Positions 57,239 to 64,000 of a DNA stretch of 64,000 nt are shown here, piece by piece. Source of the stretch: Thiofilum flexile DSM 14609 (GTDB lineage: Bacteria; Pseudomonadota; Gammaproteobacteria; Thiotrichales; Thiotrichaceae); assembly GCF_000380185.1 (NCBI RefSeq), contig NZ_KB904758.1, positions 160,710-224,709 of the forward strand. The letters are read 5' to 3'. The position numbers and the translations under genes are program-made. The notes under the pieces were generated by a model that was not told the DNA's origin, searched no databases, and saw only the letters and a list, made by a program, of their open reading frames with translations. Position 1 is the first letter of the stretch. Each line of letters begins with the position of its first letter.

Positions 57239-57679
57239 ATGGCAGACAGAATTTTTGCCGCCATTACGCTCCTAATAGTAGTGGCATATGGGTGGGCTGC
57301 TTTTATGATCATAAAAGCCCCTTTTCAGTATGATCCTTTAGGGCCTGAGTCTTGGCCGCGCATTCTGTCCGTCCTTGCGGGTTTATGCTGCCTATGGATT
57401 ATTTTTAAGCCCGATGTAGATAAAATTGACATTACACATAATGTACTAGTACGCCTTGTCATTATGGTCGTGCTACTGCTGGGGTATGCTTATCTGTTTG
57501 AGCATGCTGGCTTTATTCTCTCAACCACCGGGTTTTGTATTGGAGCGGCCTATTTATTAGGAGCTAAACCAGTACATGCCCTTATCTTTGGCGCAGCCAC
57601 TGGAATAATTGGCTATGTCTTGGGCGCTAAATTACTGGCACTGAATTTACCCGCTGGCCTTTTTAAAAGCTTGTTCTAA
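57239..57679 (+). CDS. tctB: Tripartite tricarboxylate transporter small membrane subunit TctB
   Basis: This 146-residue protein has four hydrophobic helices and the family's YDPLGPESWPRILSVLAG segment near the N-terminus. It lies between tctC (20 bases) and tctA (12 bases). Confidence 0.9.
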   Translation: MADRIFAAITLLIVVAYGWAAFMIIKAPFQYDPLGPESWPRILSVLAGLCCLWIIFKPDVDKIDITHNVLVRLVIMVVLLLGYAYLFEHAGFILSTTGFCIGAAYLLGAKPVHALIFGAATGIIGYVLGAKLLALNLPAGLFKSLF

Positions 57680-57691
57680 GAGGATGGTATT

Positions 57692-59203
57692 ATGGATGTG
57701 ATTTTATCCGGCTTAGGGCAAGGCTTTGCCGTTGCTCTGCAACCTTTCAACCTATTTCTGGTATTGGCAGGTTGTTTTTTCGGCACACTGATTGGGGCAT
57801 TGCCCGGCATTGGCCCCATTAATGGGGTCGCTATTTTGCTCCCTATTGCTTATAGCCTAGGATTCCCCCCCGAATCAGCCTTAATTTTACTCGCGGGTAT
57901 TTACTACGGAGCAGAATATGGGGGACGTATTTCCTCTATTTTATTAAATGTTCCAGGCGATGCGGGGGCGGTCATGACTACCTTAGATGGTAGCCCCATG
58001 GCGAAACGTGGGGAGGCAGGTCGTGCGCTCTCGCTCTCAGGGGTTGCCTCGTTTGTGGGTGGCTCGGTGGCTATTGTGTTACTGACACTATTTGCTCCGG
58101 CTTTAGCGGCCTTCGCGGTGAAATTTAGTCCGGCTGATTATGTCGCATTAATGGTTTTCGCCTTTACCTCCCTCGCTTCACTGGTGGGTAAAAATGGCAT
58201 TAAAACGCTCTTAGCAGCCGCTATTGGTTTGATGATTGCCTCCATTGGGGTGGATGCTAATACCGGGGTCATGCGTTTTACCTTAGGCAGTCCAGAGTTA
58301 ATGGCGGGAATTGATTTCCTCGTTATTGTCATTGGCCTATTTGGTATGGCGGAGTTATTGCACTTAGTCGAATCCTATGCGCGTGGCACCTTAAAAACCT
58401 TACCCGTGGATAGTACCTTTGTTTCGTGGGCGGATATTTTTGCCGTCAAGTGGGTCATGCTACGTAGTTCCATTATTGGTTTTATTGTGGGTGTGCTTCC
58501 CGGCACGGGTGCATCGGTAGCCTCAGCCGTGTCTTATGGTACGGAAAAACGCTTAGCGGGCGAATCTGGTAAAAGCTTCGGTACTGGCGATATTCGCGGT
58601 CTTGCCGCTCCTGAATCTGCTAATAATGCCTCTGCTAGCGGTGCCATGGTGCCTATGCTCACATTAGGTATTCCGGGATCAGGAACTACAGCGATTCTAT
58701 TAGGCGCATTGTTACTGTTTAATATCACACCGGGCCCGATGTTATTTCAGCAAAAGCCTGATATTGCTTGGGGTCTGATTGCTTCTATGTATATTGGTAA
58801 TGTGGCTTTATTAGTTATCAATCTACCTTTAGTAGGCTTATTCGCACGGCTCTTAACCATACCCCAACAATACCTCACCCCCATGATTGCCGTCTTAGCC
58901 TTTATTGGCGTGTACTCGGTAGTAGGTGATCCGTTTGATCTTTACTTAGCAGTTGGTTTAGGGGTACTCGGTTGGGTATTGCGCAAATTAGAGTTTTCTC
59001 TCGCCCCCGTTATTTTAGGGGTGGTATTGGGGAATCTATTTGAGGATAACCTACGCCGTGCCCTTTCGATCTCTGGTGGCGATTGGTCGATATTATTGCA
59101 GTCTAGTAATAGCTTAATCTTATACGGTTTAGCAATTTTAGTAGTGGCATTGCCCATAGTGATTAGCCGTATGCTAAAAGCACGCCAAAACAAAGCCGTT
59201 TAA
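57692..59203 (+). CDS. tctA: Tripartite tricarboxylate transporter large membrane subunit TctA
   Basis: This 503-residue permease has about 12 helices and the duplicated signature: GTLIGALPGIGPINGVAILL near the N-terminus, and VGVLPGTGASVAS with LTLGIPGSGTTAILLGAL in the second half. AAPESANNASASGAMVPM is also typical. No tctDE-type two-component genes are adjacent. Confidence 0.95.
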   Translation: MDVILSGLGQGFAVALQPFNLFLVLAGCFFGTLIGALPGIGPINGVAILLPIAYSLGFPPESALILLAGIYYGAEYGGRISSILLNVPGDAGAVMTTLDGSPMAKRGEAGRALSLSGVASFVGGSVAIVLLTLFAPALAAFAVKFSPADYVALMVFAFTSLASLVGKNGIKTLLAAAIGLMIASIGVDANTGVMRFTLGSPELMAGIDFLVIVIGLFGMAELLHLVESYARGTLKTLPVDSTFVSWADIFAVKWVMLRSSIIGFIVGVLPGTGASVASAVSYGTEKRLAGESGKSFGTGDIRGLAAPESANNASASGAMVPMLTLGIPGSGTTAILLGALLLFNITPGPMLFQQKPDIAWGLIASMYIGNVALLVINLPLVGLFARLLTIPQQYLTPMIAVLAFIGVYSVVGDPFDLYLAVGLGVLGWVLRKLEFSLAPVILGVVLGNLFEDNLRRALSISGGDWSILLQSSNSLILYGLAILVVALPIVISRMLKARQNKAV

Positions 59204-59222
59204 CTCACTTAGCTATTCAACC

Positions 59223-60251
59223 ATGACGACCTCAACCCGCACTGTATTCCAAACTCTGTTCTTTGGCTTGGTAGGTGCGGGGTTGGGGACATGGATTGGA
59301 CTCCCCGTTGCCCCTTTATTGGGGAGTGCCATTTTAGTTTCTATCCTCACCTTATCAGGTGTCCGCACTGCTAGCTCTGCGGCTCTACGCAATGTTTGCT
59401 TTGTAATCTTAGGCTGTTCCTTAGGTGCGGGTATTACACCTGAAAATCTAGCCCTGATTGGGCGCTGGCCTTTAAGCTTAGTAGCCCTTGCGCTCACGGT
59501 TGTTTTAATGATGTATACCAACACTTGGCTATTAGCACGTTTTTATGGTCAAAGCGTAGAGACGGGCCTGCTTGCTTCTAGTCCGGGGGCTTTATCTTCT
59601 GTATTAGCACTCGCTAATAGCGGCTATGGCAATGAGCGAGCGGTTATTGTCTTGCAAGGCTTACGTCTCATTTTAGTGATGTCGGTATTACCCATTATTA
59701 TTGAGGGCTTAGACTTACAGGGCAGCAATAATATGGCTTATTTACAAATTACCATGCCATATACCCTACTCCCTAGTTTATTAGGTATTGCTTTAATACT
59801 GGCACTGATATTAGATAAATTCCATTTTCCAGCCGCTTATGTCATGGCGGGATTGCTGATTAGTGCTCTAGGGCATGGTAGTGAATTACTCACGGGCAGA
59901 ATGCCTCAGCCTTTAGTGACTATCGCTTTTATAGTCATTGGTTGTAGTGTTGGGGTACGTTTTAATGGTATCCAGCGCCACGAACTCAAAATCTATGCTG
60001 GGGCTGCTTTGGCTAGTGTGATGTTAAGTAGTGTGATTGCGGCAGGAATGGCTTACCTAGTTGCAATGGTGCTGCACCTTCCCTTTGGACAAGTTTGGAT
60101 TGCTTATGCCCCCGGTGGCGTAGAGGCGATGGCGGCATTGGCAATGGCTCTACATTATGACCCTGCCTATATTGCCGTGCATCACCTCTCGCGTATTATA
60201 GGTTTAGCAATGCTGGTGCCTTGGATTATGACGTTATTAAAACGCTCCTAA
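59223..60251 (+). CDS. AbrB family membrane protein (putative transporter/regulator)
   Basis: This 342-residue polytopic protein has the internal duplication of the AbrB family (Pfam PF05145, often misnamed 'ammonia monooxygenase'): LLASSPGALSSVLALA in the first half and IAYAPGGVEAMAALAMAL in the second. It follows tctA by 19 bases, so it is probably in the same transcript and may act on the same substrate or its by-product; that is inference. Confidence 0.85.
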   Translation: MTTSTRTVFQTLFFGLVGAGLGTWIGLPVAPLLGSAILVSILTLSGVRTASSAALRNVCFVILGCSLGAGITPENLALIGRWPLSLVALALTVVLMMYTNTWLLARFYGQSVETGLLASSPGALSSVLALANSGYGNERAVIVLQGLRLILVMSVLPIIIEGLDLQGSNNMAYLQITMPYTLLPSLLGIALILALILDKFHFPAAYVMAGLLISALGHGSELLTGRMPQPLVTIAFIVIGCSVGVRFNGIQRHELKIYAGAALASVMLSSVIAAGMAYLVAMVLHLPFGQVWIAYAPGGVEAMAALAMALHYDPAYIAVHHLSRIIGLAMLVPWIMTLLKRS

Positions 60252-61649
60252 TCAAGAGTTCTTTTTTGCTGTTTTCACAGTAACTGCACCGCGCATACCT
60301 GCCTCGAAATGACCCGGCTGTAAGCAAGCAAAATCAACCGTTCCTGCTTTGGTAAATTGCCAAATAATCTCCCCTTTAGCTCCGGGTTCTAAAGATACCA
60401 AGTTAGGATCATTATGTTGCATATCAGGGGTTTTTAGCATTTGTGCCGCATGCTCTTTTAAAGAGGCCGCATCGCCTAGGGTAAGCTCATGTTTAACCGT
60501 ACCCTTATTCTCTACCATAAAGCGGATGGTCTCACCCTCTTTAATAGTCACGGCACTGGGCTCATAACGCATCTTGTCATTCATGGTCACAGTAACAACC
60601 CGATCAACTTTCTTTAAATCACCGGGTTTACCGATAACTGTAGGCTGTTTACCGTGATCGTGAGTAGAGTGATCATGACCTGCGGATGCTTTTGTATCGG
60701 CTTTAGCAGGTGTAGTAGCAGCCGCTGGTTTTGTACCGTGATCGTGAGTGGAATGATCATGAGCAGCCGCTTCTTTAGTACTTGCCTTAGCGGGTGCAGT
60801 AGCGGCGACTGGCTCTGTACCGTGATCATGTGTTGAGTGGTCATGAGCAGCCTGTTCTGTAGTGGCTGCCTTCACTGGTGCAGTAGTAGCGGCGACTGGC
60901 TCTGCACTATGGTCATGGGTAGCATGATCGTGTGCAGGTTCAGCAGGACTAGCACTAGTTTCGGCTGAGCTAGGTGTATTTTGATCTTGTGTGGTATTCG
61001 TAACAGCAACCTTGGTGGCTGTGGCGGTGGGTATAACTGCGGCTGCGACTTCCTTCACAGGTGCCACCACTGTAGCGGCAACCATATCCGCACCATGATC
61101 ATGAGCTGCATGATCATGTGCGTCTGGAGCCGGTGCCGCATTAGCTACTTCGCCATGACTATGACCACCATGACCATCGGTAAAAGGATTGGCTTTAAAG
61201 TACTGATGTGCACCTAAGGAGATAGCCCCTACCAATACAAACGAAGCAACCGCATAACGTTTAATAGCGCCGCTCATTTTTTCTTTATTCATCCACATCA
61301 ATGCTACGAGCGTCATAGCAAAGCCTACGGGTACGACCCACAAACTCCGATCAGGAGAGTCCGGGAAATGTTGCAAACTGCCAGTGAAGAAGCCCATACC
61401 AATGGCTAATACTGCACCGATTAATAACGATTGCCATATGCCATTTCCGTCGCCTGTACGGCGATATTCAATCAACTGCCCAATCATAAACATGATTACG
61501 CCAACGCCCGCAGTCAGTAAAGAACGTGACCCCGAAAATACACCATGACTCACGGCACCTGCTACAAAGCTAATGCCAATGTATTTGAAGATCATGGATA
61601 AATGTTGACTAGCGAAACCCCCAGCCTGTTCTGGCGCTGTATTTGCCAT
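60252..61649 (-). CDS. Membrane protein with histidine-rich repeat linker and cupredoxin domain
   Basis: This 465-residue protein has three parts. Residues 18-150 hold about five membrane helices. Residues 155-333 are a linker rich in HDH, with an early HDHAAHDHG and then four tandem units of the HDHSTHDHG type, likely binding copper or other metal. Residues 345-460 form a cupredoxin-like domain with a type 1 copper site: His387 (KHELT), Cys442, His447 and Met452 (ACLQPGHFEAGMRG). The domain should face the periplasm. Copper storage, sensing or electron transfer are possible. The stop is next to that of the convergent AbrB gene. Confidence 0.75.
   Translation of the reverse strand: MANTAPEQAGGFASQHLSMIFKYIGISFVAGAVSHGVFSGSRSLLTAGVGVIMFMIGQLIEYRRTGDGNGIWQSLLIGAVLAIGMGFFTGSLQHFPDSPDRSLWVVPVGFAMTLVALMWMNKEKMSGAIKRYAVASFVLVGAISLGAHQYFKANPFTDGHGGHSHGEVANAAPAPDAHDHAAHDHGADMVAATVVAPVKEVAAAVIPTATATKVAVTNTTQDQNTPSSAETSASPAEPAHDHATHDHSAEPVAATTAPVKAATTEQAAHDHSTHDHGTEPVAATAPAKASTKEAAAHDHSTHDHGTKPAAATTPAKADTKASAGHDHSTHDHGKQPTVIGKPGDLKKVDRVVTVTMNDKMRYEPSAVTIKEGETIRFMVENKGTVKHELTLGDAASLKEHAAQMLKTPDMQHNDPNLVSLEPGAKGEIIWQFTKAGTVDFACLQPGHFEAGMRGAVTVKTAKKNS
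60651..60938 (-). repeat. In-frame tandem repeats encoding the histidine-rich linker
   Basis: About four units of 27-30 codons each begin with HDH(S/A)THDH(G/S) and continue with PVAAT-like, alanine- and lysine-rich spacers. Unit lengths differ slightly, suggesting slippage or recombination. Confidence 0.7.
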
Positions 61650-61835
61650 AATAAACTCCGATAATAATAACGGCCTAAACTATAAGCCAAATGATTGCCC
61701 TTTAACCACAAGGTATTGTGTTTTAACTAATCCCTATCGATACTCTATTAAGCTACTCCTCAGTTACTATACTTGACTTTAACCAGACCACACTGCATAA
61801 CCCTTTAGCATTTACACTATTTTTAAGGTAGCCAT

Positions 61836-62963
61836 ATGACTCATATTGCTGTGATTGGTGCCGGGTTTGCGGGCTTAACAGCCATCCGAACCCTGCGTAA
61901 ACTGGATAAAGCGATTGATATCACATTAATCTCTCCGAAAGCTGAATTACACTATTTGCCTAGTACTATTTGGATTCCTAGTGGCTTACGTACCCGTGAA
62001 GATGTCATTATTCCACTGGCTAACTTTTTAACCCGTATGAATGTCAATTTTAAGGCCGCTAAAGTGACGGGCTTAAAAGACAATGGGCGTACCATCGAAA
62101 CCGATCAAGGCACCGTGACTAGCGATGGGGTAATTATAGCCTCTGGTGGGCAATTTATTAAAAAACTCCCCGGCATTGAGCACGCACTGACACCTTGTGA
62201 AGGAGTGGAGGTCGCCGAGCAAATCCGCGACCGCCTAAAAGCACTACAAGGTGGCACTATTGCCATTGGCTTTGCGGGTAATCCGAATGAGCCTACCGCT
62301 ATGCGCGGCGGCCCTATGTTTGAATTCTTATTTGGGATTGATACCTTACTCCGTCAGCAAGGCCGCCGTGATGCCTTCAAATTAGTCTTTTTCAGCCCCG
62401 CTGAAAAGCCGGGTAATCGTTTAGGCGAGAAAGCGGTCGAGAGTCTACTAGCTGAAATGGATAAGCGCGGAATAGAACGTCATTTAGGGCATAAAATGCA
62501 GGGCTTTGAGGCCAATAAGGTTAAAACCGAAGGCGGCGAATTTGCCGCTGATTTAATTTTATTTATGCCGGGTATCACAGGTAACTCATGGTTTAATAAT
62601 AGTGAATTACCACGCTCAGCCGGTGGATTAATACAAGCGGATAAGCATTGTAAAGTGGCAGGCTTTGATAAGGTTTATGTAGCGGGGGATTCGGGTAGTT
62701 TTCCGGGGCCGGATTGGATGCCTAAACAAGCTCACATGGCAGATTTACAAGCCGAAGCTGCGGCTAAAAATTTACTGGCTGAATTCAAAGGCACACCTGC
62801 TAACCATACTTTTAAAGTTGAACTGATGTGTATTGTCGACTCAAATGAAAAAGGTATGCTAGTTAGACGCACTGAATCAGGGAGTACCGTATTGCCCTAT
62901 TGTCGAGCGTTACATTGGGCTAAACGTGGCTTTGAAAAAATATACTTGCAAAAGTATCGCTAA
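61836..62963 (+). CDS. FAD-dependent sulfide:quinone oxidoreductase-like protein
   Basis: This 375-residue flavoprotein of the NDH-2/SQR superfamily has the FAD loop AVIGAGFAGLTA at the N-terminus, a second nucleotide/FAD region (TIAIGFAGNPNEPTAM) and VYVAGDSGSFPGPDWMPKQAHMA before the C-terminal FAD contact. Cysteines at 121 and 332 sit where SQRs have redox cysteines; I find none near residue 155, where classical SQRs have a third. It has no signal peptide, and the C-terminus (AKRGFEKIYLQKYR) could bind the membrane. Sulfide oxidation is likely but another quinone-reducing role is possible. Confidence 0.75.
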   Translation: MTHIAVIGAGFAGLTAIRTLRKLDKAIDITLISPKAELHYLPSTIWIPSGLRTREDVIIPLANFLTRMNVNFKAAKVTGLKDNGRTIETDQGTVTSDGVIIASGGQFIKKLPGIEHALTPCEGVEVAEQIRDRLKALQGGTIAIGFAGNPNEPTAMRGGPMFEFLFGIDTLLRQQGRRDAFKLVFFSPAEKPGNRLGEKAVESLLAEMDKRGIERHLGHKMQGFEANKVKTEGGEFAADLILFMPGITGNSWFNNSELPRSAGGLIQADKHCKVAGFDKVYVAGDSGSFPGPDWMPKQAHMADLQAEAAAKNLLAEFKGTPANHTFKVELMCIVDSNEKGMLVRRTESGSTVLPYCRALHWAKRGFEKIYLQKYR

Positions 62964-63020
62964 ATAGCCTGCAATATACTTTAGAGCAGTCATCACAAAT
63001 GAGGCTGCTTTAATAGACAC

Positions 63021-64000
63021 TTATCCCTGTTCAATCGCAAAACCTACAATATTACGGGTTACTTTACTAAACTCCACCCCAATTAAATATAAAGGCTGAT
63101 TTAAGGCTCGATATTTATCTGCATAGCGTTTGTCATGGATTTGCCTTAGTGCTTCGCCCTCATGACTATGCTCAATCACTTTAAATTCAAATAAATAAAT
63201 ACGTCCATTAAATTTCACTGCCATATCTAAGCGTCCTAAACTAGAACTATCCTCTACAATAGTATCAATGCCTAATGCCGCAAAATGCGAGTAAAAGATG
63301 GAGGCATAATACCCTTCATACTGCGCTAATACCCCACGGCTACTGTCATACCATTGATGCGGAATACTGGAAAAAAAGGCATGAAATAACCCTTGTAATT
63401 CTTCTACTGCATTACGTTGTAAGATTTTAATGAGCTGAATGCGGTTACGCAGAGCCAGACTTTCATTCACACCATAGGCACTTAATAAACTCGTATTTAG
63501 GCTGCTTTTTACTTCATGATTAGGGTAGCCTAAGGTATAAAACCAATACCCTAACATAGGTTGCTCTACCTGATGGATAGTTAAATAGCCGGTCTGAAAT
63601 AACAAAGCCTCATTGCTAATATGATCAATATCAAAGGCCGATAATAAAGCCTCATCAGATTGTAATTGCTCTAGATTAGGGGTGAAAAATTGATTATTGG
63701 CTAAGTGGCGAATCAGGAAAGTGGGGGTTCCAGTCTCAAACCAGTAGTTTTTAAACTCACGACGATCAAATAGATTAAGGACATCAAAAGGATTATAGAC
63801 CCCCTCCCCTAACCAATTATAACCATTATACCAGTAACGAATACTGTCTCGATCTAAGTCCATCAATTCAGCAGCAAATACGGTATCTATATCATAGTCG
63901 GTGTAGCCACATAGCGTACTGTAGCGCTTATCAAGAGTAATATCTTTGAGATTATTTAAGCCTGAAAAAAGACTCACTTTAGAGAACTTACTAACACCAG
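63021..64000 (-). CDS. AAA-ATPase-like / PD-(D/E)XK (DUF1703) protein, 5' end outside window
   Basis: The frame is open to the window edge; the residues before the first in-frame GTG (GVSKFSKVSLFSGLNNL) match the family, so the gene continues beyond 64000. It is the C-terminal part of an AAA-ATPase-like protein (Pfam PF09820) with YWYNGYNW and NPFDVLNLF, then the PD-(D/E)XK nuclease-like domain (PF08011) with LGRLDMAVKFNGRIYLFEFKV (D...ExK, split here for reading). Such genes are often multicopy; the biological role is unknown. Confidence 0.85.
   Translation of the reverse strand, partial: GVSKFSKVSLFSGLNNLKDITLDKRYSTLCGYTDYDIDTVFAAELMDLDRDSIRYWYNGYNWLGEGVYNPFDVLNLFDRREFKNYWFETGTPTFLIRHLANNQFFTPNLEQLQSDEALLSAFDIDHISNEALLFQTGYLTIHQVEQPMLGYWFYTLGYPNHEVKSSLNTSLLSAYGVNESLALRNRIQLIKILQRNAVEELQGLFHAFFSSIPHQWYDSSRGVLAQYEGYYASIFYSHFAALGIDTIVEDSSSLGRLDMAVKFNGRIYLFEFKVIEHSHEGEALRQIHDKRYADKYRALNQPLYLIGVEFSKVTRNIVGFAIEQG

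Noticed and set aside
60614..61217. Open frames overlapping the histidine-rich repeat region
   Set aside because: They arise from the tandem repeats in other frames; only the cupredoxin protein frame shows domain conservation.

Overview
The window looks like the chromosome of a rather AT-rich gammaproteobacterium. The metY-rimP-nusA-infB-rbfA-truB block, the yceD-rpmF-plsX-fabH block with a divergent maf/yceF gene, minCDE, rmuC and rlmJ are gammaproteobacterial arrangements. The sulfide:quinone oxidoreductase-like flavoprotein, the tripartite tricarboxylate transporter and the many PD-(D/E)XK 'Rpn-like' genes would suit a filamentous sulfur oxidiser of the Thiotrichales (Thiothrix/Thiolinea/Thiofilum type). 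That genus-level guess is inference only.

Layout. 1-2 kb: tail of an unknown gene, a gene-poor stretch with decayed-looking sequence, and an AGCS sodium:alanine/glycine symporter. 2.1-7.3 kb: a five-gene lipid operon resembling E. coli ynbABCD (CDP-alcohol phosphatidyltransferase, CDP-diacylglycerol synthase, hydrolase-methyltransferase fusion, PAP2-phosphatase fusion) with a PlsC-like acyltransferase inserted. 7.4-11.3 kb (minus): gph, then rmuC and two MotA/ExbB- and MotB/ExbD-like genes; the last three are joined by 4-base stop/start overlaps. 11.5-20.8 kb: a periplasmic thioredoxin-like protein, minCDE, a frameshifted Sel1-repeat gene, mfd, hchA and a UPF0303 protein, with two conspicuous palindromic non-coding elements.

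20.9-28.5 kb: glnS, then an accessory island. It holds two near-identical Rpn nuclease genes, a third copy that has lost its catalytic domain in frame but kept its C-terminal repeat domain, and three secreted proteins sharing a four-cysteine scaffold. Part of the island is a visible segmental duplication (secreted-protein gene plus convergent rpn gene plus a shared hairpin between them). It sits beside CYTH-fabH, where many gammaproteobacteria have fabD.

28.5-41.2 kb: CYTH phosphatase, fabH, plsX, rpmF, yceD, maf, rlmJ, aroE, then truB, rbfA, infB, nusA, rimP and the initiator tRNA. 41.3-56 kb: a complete 14-gene complex I operon (nuoA-N, minus strand, nuoC and nuoD separate) ending in a DUF2818 gene. 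56.2-60.3 kb: tctC-tctB-tctA plus an AbrB-family transporter. 60.3-64 kb: a five-helix membrane protein with a histidine-rich repeat linker and a cupredoxin domain, an SQR-like flavoprotein, and the start-less end of an AAA-ATPase-like/PD-(D/E)XK protein running off the window.

The best candidates for under-described biology are the translationally coupled rmuC plus ion-driven-motor operon (7403-10580), the Rpn cluster with its natural 'C-terminal-domain-only' allele (23597-28447), the four-cysteine secreted family next to it, and the extended ynb lipid operon (2096-7330).
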